Shown in pieces: positions 1-6,144 of a DNA stretch of 9,577 bases; the first letter of the stretch is position 1; every line of letters starts with the position of its first letter. Source of the DNA: Actinoallomurus sp048498315 (lineage in GTDB: Bacteria; Actinomycetota; Actinomycetes; Streptosporangiales; Streptosporangiaceae); NCBI GenBank assembly GCA_048498315.1, contig JBEHYF010000187.1, forward strand, positions 1 through 9,577, in the 5' to 3' direction. The translations under genes were made by a program, and so were the position numbers. The notes beneath the pieces were generated by a model. The model saw only the letters and a list, made by a program, of their open reading frames with translations, had not been told where the DNA came from and did not search any database.

Positions 1-641
1 CGCACCTCGGCCAGCACGTCGATCGGCCGCTCCGGCGTGCCGTACACCCGCTGGTAGGCCATGCCGCCGCCGGCCACCTCGAAGTAGTAGATCTCCTCCA
101 GCGGCAGCTCGCCGGGCCGCTCCTCGTCGTGCTTGTGCGGCGGGTAGGACGACCAGCAGCCGCCCGGCGTGAGCACCTCGCAGGCGATCAGCTTCTCCGC
201 GTGCGGGAAGCCCTCGGGGGTGCAGAAGTTGTTCACCTGGCGGCTGGCCAGGCCCGCGCCGCGCACCTCGACCGGCACCTCCTCGGCCGGGCCGTACCGC
301 GGCTCCCGGCGCGTCGCGCAGCGCGCCGACGGCAGCGCGAACCGGCCGCGCCCGCGCAGCGTCACGGCCGCGTCGCGCGGCACGTACGCGAAGTCGGTCA
401 CCCGGGAGAACACGTGCTCGCGCCCGGCCAGCTCGAACGTGACGCCGTCGCAGGTCACCGTGCCGCCGCCGGACAGCGGCAGCACGAGTGTCTCGGCGTC
501 GCCGGTCTCGAACGCGATCTCGCCGTCGACCTCCAGCACGCGCAGGCCCGAGTAGCCCCAGCCGGCGACCTCGGGCGTGATCGCCACCTCGTACGGCCCG
601 TCGGCGGTGCTCCCGCGCGGGCGCCAGTACGCGTTCGTCAC
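1..641 (-). CDS. iolB: 5-deoxy-glucuronate isomerase IolB (partial, C-terminus beyond left edge)
   Basis: KduI/IolB-family cupin that isomerises 5-deoxy-glucuronate to 5-dehydro-2-deoxy-gluconate, the substrate of IolC, in the cytoplasm. The 213 visible codons cover roughly the first three quarters of a protein that is usually about 270-300 residues. Family marks seen: RQVNNF at residues 134-139, YPPHKHDE at 166-173 (the two His are expected metal ligands), and LEEIYYFEV at 181-189. The GTG start at 641-639 is chosen because a GGAGG lies 7 bases upstream and because it overlaps the stop of the aldolase gene in a GTGA, as at two other junctions of this operon. It is the last operon gene visible. 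The identification is secure from the motif order; the C-terminal quarter cannot be checked. Confidence 0.93.
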   Translation of the reverse strand, partial: MTNAYWRPRGSTADGPYEVAITPEVAGWGYSGLRVLEVDGEIAFETGDAETLVLPLSGGGTVTCDGVTFELAGREHVFSRVTDFAYVPRDAAVTLRGRGRFALPSARCATRREPRYGPAEEVPVEVRGAGLASRQVNNFCTPEGFPHAEKLIACEVLTPGGCWSSYPPHKHDEERPGELPLEEIYYFEVAGGGMAYQRVYGTPERPIDVLAEV

Positions 642-1525
642 GGCAGGACCTCCACAGCGGCGTCGACGGCGGCGGCCACGTCGTCATCGGGCGGATACAG
701 AAGGGTGCGGCCCGCGACGATGCCGCGGACCGTGGGCAGCGCGAGCGCCTTGCGCCAGCGGGCCAGCGCGGCGTCGCGGTCGGCGGGCACCTCGCCGCCG
801 AGCAGCAGGGCCGGCAGGGTCGAGGCGGCCATGACCCTCTCCATATCGTCCACGACCGGCACCTTCAGCCACGTGTACGCCGACGTCGCGCCCAGGCCGG
901 AGGCGATCGCGATCGCCCGCGTCATCGCCTCGGGCATCAGCACGTTGCGGACCCGGCCACCCTCGCGGCGGGAGACGAACGGCTCGACCATCGCCATCAC
1001 GCGGTGCCGCGCCAGGCCGGTCACGGCCCGCCCGCACGCCTCCAGCGTGCGGGCCGTCGCCGGGTCGTCGTCGTCGACGCGCAGGAGCATCTTGCCGCCG
1101 TCGAGGCGCATTTCGGCGATCGCGTCGGCGTCGTAGGCGGTGAACCGGTCGTCGATCTCGAACGCCGAGCCGGCGATGCCGCCGCGGTTCATCGAGCCGA
1201 TCACGACCTTGTCGTCGAGCGCGCCGAGCAGCAGCAGGTCCTCGATCACGTCGGGGGTGCCGAGCACGCCGTCGACGCCCGGCCGCTCCAGCGCCACGCA
1301 CAGGCGGTGCAGCAGGTCGGCGCGGTCGGCCATGGCCAGCGGCCGGTCGCCGGCGGCGAACGCGCCGCGCGCCGGATGGTCGGCCGCGACGAGCATCAGC
1401 CGCCCGGACGGCCCGAGCAGCGACGGCCGGCGCACCCGCGTCGCCGCCGCCGTCGTGACGGCCTCGGGCCGATGGGCGCGCACATCGATGATCGACGCGA
1501 CCCGGTCGGCGAACGTCCCGGTCAC
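638..1525 (-). CDS. Class I (beta/alpha)8 aldolase, Cgl0159-like, of the inositol operon
   Basis: A 295-residue predicted TIM-barrel aldolase related to the DeoC/LsrF/class I fructose-bisphosphate aldolase group; it resembles the actinobacterial proteins usually named Cgl0159 family. Seen: DHPARG at residues 49-54 in a first-strand context, GGK at 143-145, and YTWLKVP at 217-223, where K221 is the best candidate Schiff-base lysine. LLLGGE and a GIVAGRTLLYP stretch near the C-terminus look like the phosphate-binding end of the barrel. The GTG start at 1525 overlaps the iolC stop by 4 bases and has GGGAG upstream. Lying between iolC and iolB, it is well placed to cleave 5-dehydro-2-deoxygluconate 6-phosphate to dihydroxyacetone phosphate and malonate semialdehyde, the job of IolJ in Bacillus. 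The fold is fairly sure; the substrate is inference from context. Confidence 0.8.
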   Translation of the reverse strand: MTGTFADRVASIIDVRAHRPEAVTTAAATRVRRPSLLGPSGRLMLVAADHPARGAFAAGDRPLAMADRADLLHRLCVALERPGVDGVLGTPDVIEDLLLLGALDDKVVIGSMNRGGIAGSAFEIDDRFTAYDADAIAEMRLDGGKMLLRVDDDDPATARTLEACGRAVTGLARHRVMAMVEPFVSRREGGRVRNVLMPEAMTRAIAIASGLGATSAYTWLKVPVVDDMERVMAASTLPALLLGGEVPADRDAALARWRKALALPTVRGIVAGRTLLYPPDDDVAAAVDAAVEVLP

Positions 1526-2505
1526 CGCTCTCCCTTCGTCTCCCGGCGCGCGAGGAATGCGGCCACCTCGTCGCCGTCCGGCATCGCCGCGGAACAGGCG
1601 ATCCGCGACGCGACGATGGCGCCCGCGGCGTTCGCGAACCGCAGCGTGCGGGCAGTGTCCCAGCCTGCCAGCAGGCCGTGACAGAGCGCACCGCCGAACG
1701 CGTCGCCGGCGCCGAGGCCGTTGACCACGTCCACCCGCACGGGCGGCACCTGGACCACCCCGGCGTCGTCGAGCGCCAGCACACCCTCCGGACCGCGCTT
1801 GACGATCGCCAGGTGCACCCCGCGCTCGCGCAGCGCCCGCGCGGCCCGCAGCGGGTCGTCCTCCCCGACCGCCACGGCGCACTCCTCCGCGTTGCCGACC
1901 GCCACCGTCACGTGGTCGAGCGCCTTGTCCACCCAGTGCCGCGCCTCCTCCGGCGACGGCCAGAACATCGGCCGGTAGTCCAGGTCGAGCACGGTCGGGC
2001 CGCCGTGCGCCGCGAGCGCAGCAAGCGTCGCGGTGCGGCTCGGCTCGTCCGACAGGCCGGTCACGGTCGCCCAGAACATCCGGGCCGCGCCGATCGCGGC
2101 CAGGTCCAGCTCCTCGACGCGGATCTGCATGTCGGGCGCCTTCGGATACCGGTAGAAGTACAGCGGGAAGTGCTCCGGCGGGAAGATCTCGCAGAACGCC
2201 AGCGGCGTCGGCAGCCCTGGCACCGCGGTGACGAACCGGTCGTCCACGCCGTACCCGCGCAGCGCCCGGTGGACGTACCGGCCGAACGGGTCCTCGCCGG
2301 TGCGGGTGATCACCGCGGTGCGCCGGCCGTACCGGGCGGCCGCGACCGCGACGTTGGTGGGGCTGCCGCCGAGGTACTTGCCGAACGACTCGACGTCCTC
2401 CAGGCCCACGCCGACCTGCAGCGGGTAGATGTCGACGCTCACCCGCCCCATCGTGATCAGGTCGAGGCGTTCGCCCGGTCCGGCCGGTCCCTGCGGCGTG
2501 CTCAC
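1522..2505 (-). CDS. iolC: 5-dehydro-2-deoxygluconokinase IolC (PfkB family)
   Basis: Phosphorylates 5-dehydro-2-deoxygluconate with ATP, committing the inositol ring carbons to cleavage. The 327 residues are of normal PfkB/ribokinase length. Seen: MGRVSVD at 19-25 with the substrate-binding Asp, GGSPTNVAVA at 46-55 (PfkB signature 1 region), and NGLGAGDAFGGAL at 262-274 (signature 2), with D268 as the expected catalytic base and GAGD forming the anion hole. The phrase SFGKYLGGSPTNVA is typical of IolC rather than of fructokinases. The GTG start at 2505 has GGAGG 4 bases upstream and overlaps the previous stop in a GTGA; the open frame reaches further upstream (to about 2607) but has no family similarity there. 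It lacks the C-terminal DUF2090 aldolase-like domain fused to IolC in some proteobacteria, which fits the presence of a separate aldolase gene next door. Confidence 0.93.
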   Translation of the reverse strand: MSTPQGPAGPGERLDLITMGRVSVDIYPLQVGVGLEDVESFGKYLGGSPTNVAVAAARYGRRTAVITRTGEDPFGRYVHRALRGYGVDDRFVTAVPGLPTPLAFCEIFPPEHFPLYFYRYPKAPDMQIRVEELDLAAIGAARMFWATVTGLSDEPSRTATLAALAAHGGPTVLDLDYRPMFWPSPEEARHWVDKALDHVTVAVGNAEECAVAVGEDDPLRAARALRERGVHLAIVKRGPEGVLALDDAGVVQVPPVRVDVVNGLGAGDAFGGALCHGLLAGWDTARTLRFANAAGAIVASRIACSAAMPDGDEVAAFLARRETKGER

Positions 2506-3353
2506 GATCCCTCCAGGAAGGCGAGGCAGCGGCGCACGTCGGCGACGGGGCCGCCGCCCGGCTCGGGCTCGGCGGCCAGCACGGTGTCCTGCTCCAGCAC
2601 GTACCACCCCGCGTACCCGGCGGCCTCCAGGGCGGCGACGATGTCGGCGATGCCGGCGTCGCCGTCGCCGAGCGGCCGGTAGATGCCCTCGCGCACGGCC
2701 TGGGTGTAGGCCAGCTCACCGGCCCGGACCCGCGCTGCCAGGCCGGCGTCGACGTCCTTGAGGTGGACGTGCGCGATGCGGTCCGTGGCGGCGCGGGCGA
2801 GGGCGAGCGGGTCGGCGCCGCCGACCATCAGGTGGCCGGTGTCGAGGCAGAGGGGCACGCGCGCGCCGGACAGCACCCGCTCGACCTCCTCCGCGGTCTC
2901 TACGACGGTGCCGACGTGCGGGTGCAGGGCGGTCTGGTAGCCGAGTCCGGCCACGTACGCGGCGACCCGGTCGAGGTTGGCCAGCAGCGTGGCCCACTCC
3001 TTCTCCGACAGCGCGGGCCGCCCGTCGTAGCCGTCCCGCCCGGTGGCGGCGGCCAGCACGAGCATCGGCGCGTCGCCGAAGCCGCGCAGCGCCCGGGCGA
3101 CGTCCGGGACCGGGTCGTGCCCGTGGTCGTGCAGCACGACGGGTACGAAGCCACCCACGGCGCTCAGGCCGTAGGAGTCGAGAAGGGCGGCGCGCTCAGG
3201 CGGGTCGGCGGGCAGGAAGCCATCGGGCCCGAACTCGGTGGCGGTCAGGCCCGCGTCCCGCATCTCGGCCAGCACCCGCTCGGGCGCCATCTGGTGACCC
3301 CAGCCCGGCACCTCGCACACGCCCCAGGAGATGGGCGCCCCGGCGATCTTCAC
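2502..3353 (-). CDS. IolE-like sugar phosphate isomerase/epimerase family TIM-barrel protein (probable inosose dehydratase)
   Basis: A 283-residue xylose-isomerase-like TIM barrel (COG1082). Seen: an N-terminal IAGAPISWGVCEVPG strand, HPHVGTVVE in mid-protein, LDTGHLMVGGADP with D171 and H174, HVHLKD at 195-200, a PLGDGDAGI segment at 227-235, and GWYVLEQD at 249-256 with E254. D171, H197 and E254 are the expected divalent-metal ligands. The DTGH, HVHLKD and GDGD order is shared with IolE (2-keto-myo-inositol dehydratase), and the operon otherwise lacks that step, so dehydratase is the best guess; an IolI- or IolH-like isomerase role is possible because the N-terminus differs from classical IolE (which has a WTNDD-type motif). 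The GTG start at 3353 has GAGGAGG 7 bases upstream. An open extension to 3482 runs through repeats and is not believed. Confidence 0.82.
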   Translation of the reverse strand: MKIAGAPISWGVCEVPGWGHQMAPERVLAEMRDAGLTATEFGPDGFLPADPPERAALLDSYGLSAVGGFVPVVLHDHGHDPVPDVARALRGFGDAPMLVLAAATGRDGYDGRPALSEKEWATLLANLDRVAAYVAGLGYQTALHPHVGTVVETAEEVERVLSGARVPLCLDTGHLMVGGADPLALARAATDRIAHVHLKDVDAGLAARVRAGELAYTQAVREGIYRPLGDGDAGIADIVAALEAAGYAGWYVLEQDTVLAAEPEPGGGPVADVRRCLAFLEGS

Positions 3354-3466
3354 GGGCGGCCCTCCTCGATCCCGCGAGTCCCCCGGACGCGCCGAGCTTT
3401 CCGAATGCATCGAGCTCTCCGCATGCAGTCGAGCCCCCGGACGCGTCGGATCTCCGCGTTCCTCAC
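3350..3466 (-). other. Possible 38-codon leader ORF bridging iolG and the IolE-like gene
   Basis: A GTG at 3466 overlaps the iolG stop in GTGA and is preceded 7 bases upstream by GAGGAGG (inside the last iolG codons). It opens a 38-codon frame whose TGA (3352-3350) overlaps the GTG of the next gene in the same way. The predicted peptide is Arg-rich and low in complexity because it is encoded by the degenerate repeats in the gap. It is either a translational-coupling leader or a by-product of duplicated junction sequence; it has no recognisable domain. Its ribosome binding site and both overlaps are real in the sequence; expression of a peptide is inference. Confidence 0.3.
3374..3458. repeat. 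Degenerate 17-19-base tandem repeat in the iolG/IolE-like gap
   Basis: About four and a half imperfect units on the plus strand, beginning at 3374, 3392, 3410, 3429 and 3446. Each starts near (T/C)CGAG and contains a C-rich/CCG core followed by ACGCG or ATGCA. Units 1 and 4 share GAG(T/C)CCCCGGACGCG, and units 2 and 3 share CGAGCT(T/C)TCCG(A/C)ATGCA. It fills most of the only sizeable gap between genes of this operon. Divergence between units is high, so the repeat is old or constrained only loosely. Confidence 0.6.
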
Positions 3467-4455
3467 CGGCGGACCTCCTCAATCGTCACGGTACGGCCCT
3501 CCCGGCGGGAGCGCTCGCACGCCTCGGCGACATAGAACGCCTCCAGCACCTCCTCGGCCGGGCAGGGGTTGTCCGCGCGGCCGGCGACGACGCCGGCGAA
3601 GGCGGCCAGCTCGGCCTCGTACGCGGGCCCGAACCGGCCGAGGAAGCCGGCGTAGGGAGCGGCGGGCGCGGCGCCGTCGGCCGGGGTGAGCGGTGTGTGC
3701 GCGTCCAGGCCGGCGACCAGGCTGTCCTTGGAGCCCAGCGCCTCCAGCCGCACGTCGTAGCCGGCCCCGTTGTACCGGGTCTGGCTGATCACCCCGATCG
3801 TGCCGTCGTCCAGGATGAGCAGGGCGGCGCCGGTGTCGACGTCGCCGCTGTCGGCGAAGTAGTCCTCGCCCTTGTTACCGCCGGCGGCCGTGACCGACGC
3901 GACCTCGCGGCCGGTGACGAACCGGATCGCGTCAATGTCGTGGACGGCGCAGTCGCGGAAGATGCCGCCGGAGCCGGGGATGTAGCCGGCCGGCGGCGGC
4001 GCCGGATCGAGGGTGCATGACCGCACGGTGTGGAGCCAGCCGAGCCGTCCCGCCGCGACCGCCTCGCGCACGGCGACGTGACCGGCGTCGAAGCGACGCT
4101 GGAAGCCGACCTGCACCGGGGTGCCGGTCTCCCGGACGGCGTTGATCACTTGGAGCGTTCCAATAATGTCCGGCGCGATCGGCTTCTCGCAGAAGACGGG
4201 AATCCCCGCCCGCGCCGCGCGGACCACCAGGGCGGCGTGCGCGTCGGTCGCCGCCGCGATGACCAGGCCGTCCAGCCCCGCCGCGAACAGCTCGTCGACC
4301 GAGCCGGCGACCGACCCGGCGTACCGCTCGGCGACCCGGCGCGCCCGTGCCGCGTCCGGATCGGCGACCACGAACGACTCCACCTCCGGCAGCGCCCGCA
4401 GGGTTTCGGCGTGCCGGGCGCCGATGCGTCCGGCGCCGGCGAGCCCGATTCTCAT
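3463..4455 (-). CDS. iolG: myo-Inositol 2-dehydrogenase IolG (Gfo/Idh/MocA family)
   Basis: Oxidises myo-inositol to 2-keto-myo-inositol with NAD+, the first catabolic step. The 330 residues match family length. Seen: Rossmann glycine motif GAGRIG at 7-12, acidic D32 closing strand 2 (NAD rather than NADP preference), CEKPI at 89-93 with the catalytic K91, and DCAVHDID at 168-175, the D-x3-H catalytic pair D168/H172. The C-terminal GFO/IDH domain follows. Two ATGs compete, at 4461 and 4455: the GGGGAGG directly abuts the first (no spacer) and stands 6 bases before the second, so 4455 (MRIGLAGAG) is taken. It is the first gene of the operon and is divergent from the GntR regulator. Codons for residues 96-102 are unusually A/T-ending for this gene (see the operator-like repeat there). 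A related dehydrogenase (for example scyllo-inositol) cannot be excluded by sequence alone. Confidence 0.88.
   Translation of the reverse strand: MRIGLAGAGRIGARHAETLRALPEVESFVVADPDAARARRVAERYAGSVAGSVDELFAAGLDGLVIAAATDAHAALVVRAARAGIPVFCEKPIAPDIIGTLQVINAVRETGTPVQVGFQRRFDAGHVAVREAVAAGRLGWLHTVRSCTLDPAPPPAGYIPGSGGIFRDCAVHDIDAIRFVTGREVASVTAAGGNKGEDYFADSGDVDTGAALLILDDGTIGVISQTRYNGAGYDVRLEALGSKDSLVAGLDAHTPLTPADGAAPAAPYAGFLGRFGPAYEAELAAFAGVVAGRADNPCPAEEVLEAFYVAEACERSRREGRTVTIEEVRR
4155..4170 (-). promoter_or_regulatory. Intragenic copy of the iolG promoter operator-like word
   Basis: Inside iolG, the minus strand reads GACATTATTGGAACG from 4170, continuing CTCC to 4152. The iolG promoter has GACATTATGGAACGGTCC from 4563. 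The two differ by one inserted T and one G/C change over 18-19 bases. The coding context (Asp-Ile-Ile-Gly-Thr-Leu-Gln) uses ATT, ATT, GGA and CAA in a gene that otherwise nearly always ends codons in G or C. This fits a second binding site for the same regulator about 390 bases downstream. No binding is shown. Confidence 0.4.
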
Positions 4456-4536
4456 GCGCATCCTCCCCTCGGCCACCGCGGCCCCGTGCCCCACGAGGCC
4501 CGGAGACGTTACGGCCGGGCTACCAGGACCACACCG

Positions 4537-4565
4537 AGTCTTGTGGGACCGTTCCATAATGTCAA
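4537..4565 (-). promoter_or_regulatory. Predicted promoter of iolG/inositol operon with operator-like word in spacer
   Basis: On the minus strand a perfect TTGACA (4565-4560) is followed, after 17 bases, by AAGACT (4542-4537), which keeps the key A and T of a -10 box. This predicts a start near 4530 and a 5' leader of about 75 bases before the iolG ATG. The spacer contains GGAACGGTCC, a GGA-N4-TCC inverted repeat, so a protein bound there would block polymerase. The -35 is strong; the -10 is only partial (3 of 6). Confidence 0.5.
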
Positions 4566-4570
4566 TGATT

Positions 4571-4580
4571 TGTCCTAACA
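4571..4580 (+). promoter_or_regulatory. Candidate IolR-type operator, TGTCCTAACA
   Basis: TGTCCTAACA fits at every position the degenerate motif KGWCHTRACA that I recall for the GntR-type repressor IolR of Corynebacterium glutamicum. It lies within an inverted repeat TTGT-N4-ACAA (4570-4581) and 5 bases upstream of the iolG -35. The regulator encoded next door is also GntR-type, so a shared operator style is plausible, though the two regulators may not be orthologous. A short degenerate motif can match by chance. Confidence 0.4.
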
Positions 4581-4586
4581 ATATGA

Positions 4587-4595
4587 GGTAATACC
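4587..4595 (+). promoter_or_regulatory. Short inverted repeat GGTA-A-TACC in the divergent control region
   Basis: GGTAATACC is a perfect 4+1+4 inverted repeat in the AT-rich part of the gap. Its form resembles the short GT...AC-type palindromes bound by HutC-subfamily GntR regulators. It would lie downstream of a weak plus-strand promoter candidate for the regulator gene (TTGTGG 4541-4546, 17 bases, AATGAT 4564-4569), suggesting autoregulation. Evidence is pattern only. Confidence 0.25.
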
Positions 4596-4656
4596 AACAC
4601 GTGACCGCCGGACCGCTATGATCACGGCCGTGACGCGATCGGGGGGAGGTCACGGT

Positions 4657-5394
4657 ATGTGCCGGCCCGCGGTGAGCGTGGACCGGAACAGCCCGGTGCC
4701 GCTCTACTTCCAGGTCGCCCAGCAGATCGAGGCGTCGATCCTGGACGGCACGCTCAGCCCTGGCAGCCGCCTGGAGACCGAGGTCAGCCTCGCCGACCGC
4801 TGCGGGCTGTCCCGGCCGACGGTGCGCCAGGCGATCCAGCACCTCGTCGACAAGGGCCTGCTCGTGCGCAAGCGCGGGGTCGGCACCCAGGTCGTCCAGG
4901 CGCAGGTGCGGCGGACGATCGAGCTGACCAGCCTGTACGACGACCTGCTCGCGGCGGGCCGCTCCCCCGGCACCCGCGTACTCGAACTCGGCACCGTGCC
5001 GGCCACGGCGGAGGTCGCCGGTCAGCTCGGCGTCGCCCCGGGTGCCGACGTCATACGGGTGCGGCGGCTGCGCCTCACCGACGGCGAACCGCTCGCCCTG
5101 CTCACCAACCACCTGCCCCCCGGCATCGTGTCCCTCACGCCCGGGCACCTGGAAGCCCACGGCCTGTACGAGACGCTGCGCGCAGCCGGGGTCAACCTCC
5201 GCATCGCGAACCAGACCATCGGCGCGCGCGGCGCGACGTCCGCAGAGGCGGCGCTGCTCGACGAGTGGCGCGGCGCGCCGCTGCTGACGATGACCCGGAC
5301 CGCGTTCGACGACAAGGGCCGCGCGATCGAGTACGGCAGCCACGTCTACCGCGCCGACCGCTACGCCTTCACCCTCACCCTCGTCGAACGCTGA
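4657..5394 (+). CDS. GntR-family (HutC subfamily) transcriptional regulator, probable regulator of the inositol operon
   Basis: A 245-residue DNA-binding repressor-type protein. The N-terminal winged helix-turn-helix spans about residues 13-77: PLYFQVAQQIEASI, then the recognition-helix region SRPTVRQAIQHLVDKGLL at 52-69 and wing RKRGVGT at 71-77. A C-terminal UTRA effector-binding domain follows (about 95-240), with the typical RVRRLRLTDGEPLAL strand pair and an IEYGSHVYRADRY ending. The ATG at 4657 is chosen over upstream in-frame ATG 4618 and GTG 4630 because GGGGGGAGG sits 7 bases before it. It is divergent from iolG across a 201-base gap containing operator-like repeats, so control of the iol operon by an inositol-derived ligand is a reasonable inference; the true ligand is not visible. 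A 9-bp hairpin follows the stop. Confidence 0.88.
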   Translation: MCRPAVSVDRNSPVPLYFQVAQQIEASILDGTLSPGSRLETEVSLADRCGLSRPTVRQAIQHLVDKGLLVRKRGVGTQVVQAQVRRTIELTSLYDDLLAAGRSPGTRVLELGTVPATAEVAGQLGVAPGADVIRVRRLRLTDGEPLALLTNHLPPGIVSLTPGHLEAHGLYETLRAAGVNLRIANQTIGARGATSAEAALLDEWRGAPLLTMTRTAFDDKGRAIEYGSHVYRADRYAFTLTLVER

Positions 5395-5395
5395 C

Positions 5396-5433
5396 CCGCG
5401 GGCCACCCGCAGCCGCCCGCGCCCGGCCCGCGG
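5396..5433 (+). terminator. Candidate hairpin terminator after the GntR gene
   Basis: CCGCGGGCC (5396-5404) pairs perfectly with GGCCCGCGG (5425-5433) around a 20-base loop, starting 2 bases after the regulator stop. There is no T-run, as is common for actinobacterial terminators. The long C-rich loop weakens the case. Confidence 0.4.
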
Positions 5434-5567
5434 CGCGTCCCGAACCGCGAGACGATCGCCGCGCATGCGCGCCTGCCGCCCTGGAGGCGCGCCCGATCGA
5501 GATGATAAGTGTGACGTGATTCACAGGTATTCCGGGCAACCTGCGTTCCCCATCGCGCGCCACCCTG

Positions 5568-5591
5568 TAACGCTTCTCCTACCTAGCGTTA
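5568..5591 (+). promoter_or_regulatory. Inverted repeat operator candidate before the Ddn-like oxidoreductase
   Basis: TAACGCT (5568-5574) and AGCGTTA (5585-5591) form a perfect 7-bp inverted repeat with 10 bases between, ending 19 bases before the ATG at 5611. Arms of the TAACG/CGTTA kind are common in TetR-family operators of actinomycetes. The right arm overlaps TAGCGT (5584-5589), a possible -10 hexamer; no clear -35 is seen. No TetR gene is present in the window, so the regulator would be encoded elsewhere. Confidence 0.4.
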
Positions 5592-5610
5592 GCTTCAGAA
5601 AGGCGGATCC

Positions 5611-6111
5611 ATGGCGACGAGCAGGCTGCGGGCCTTGATCACCCCGGCCGTCCAGCGGATGGCGGGTGCGGCGTGGTTCGCGAAGGTGGGACCGAAGGTC
5701 GTCCCGCCTCTCGACCGCGTACTCAACCGGGCGTCCGGCGGCCGCTTCCTGCTCAGCCAGTACGTGCTGCCCAGTCTCGTGCTGGTGACCACCGGGCACC
5801 GCAGCGGACAGCGCCGGGTCACGCCGCTGGCCTGCCTGCCCGAACCGGACGGGTCGTTCGTCGTCGTCGGCAGCAACTTCGGCCGCGAGAAGCACCCGGC
5901 GTGGACCGCCAACCTGCTGCACGAACCGCAAGCGCAGATCAGGTACCGCGGCCGGACGATCCCGGTCACCGCGCGGCTCCTGGACGGCGACGAGCGCGCC
6001 CAGGCGTGGCCGCGCCTGCTGGAGATGTGGCCGGTCTACGACCGGTACGCCGAACGCTCCGGCCGCGAGCTGCGCATCTTCCGGCTGACATCGGTCCGGC
6101 CCGGAGACTGA
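5611..6111 (+). CDS. Nitroreductase/F420-dependent (Ddn/DUF385-type) deazaflavin oxidoreductase
   Basis: A 166-residue split beta-barrel protein of the family that uses reduced coenzyme F420, typified by mycobacterial Ddn. Seen: VLVTTGHRSGQRRVTPL at residues 57-73 and VVGSNFGREKHPAWTANL at 85-102, the two characteristic F420-binding stretches, then RYRGRTIPVTARLL and a C-terminal W-P-x-YDRYAERSGRELRIFRL segment. Length is normal for the family. The physiological substrate is unknown: relatives reduce nitroimidazoles, quinones or fatty acids. The ATG start has an AGGCGG about 4 bases upstream. The gene stands alone, convergent with lon. After the TGA the same frame stays open and encodes a low-complexity VPE/EPTEN repeat, treated separately. 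Family assignment is firm, function is not. Confidence 0.87.
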   Translation: MATSRLRALITPAVQRMAGAAWFAKVGPKVVPPLDRVLNRASGGRFLLSQYVLPSLVLVTTGHRSGQRRVTPLACLPEPDGSFVVVGSNFGREKHPAWTANLLHEPQAQIRYRGRTIPVTARLLDGDERAQAWPRLLEMWPVYDRYAERSGRELRIFRLTSVRPGD

Positions 6112-6144
6112 GCCGCGAAGCGGAGCCCGGAGCAGATCCCCAAG

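Noticed and set aside
129..2761. Long plus-strand open frames (for example 129-1136 and 1678-2682) opposite the inositol genes
   Set aside because: Their translations are Arg/Ala/Pro-rich with no domain, and they mirror the high-GC3 iolB, aldolase, iolC and IolE-like genes; typical shadows in GC-rich DNA.
4456..5466. Extension of iolG upstream through the control region and opposite the GntR gene
   Set aside because: The Rossmann fold begins exactly at 4455; the upstream frame is antisense to the regulator and contains the promoter.
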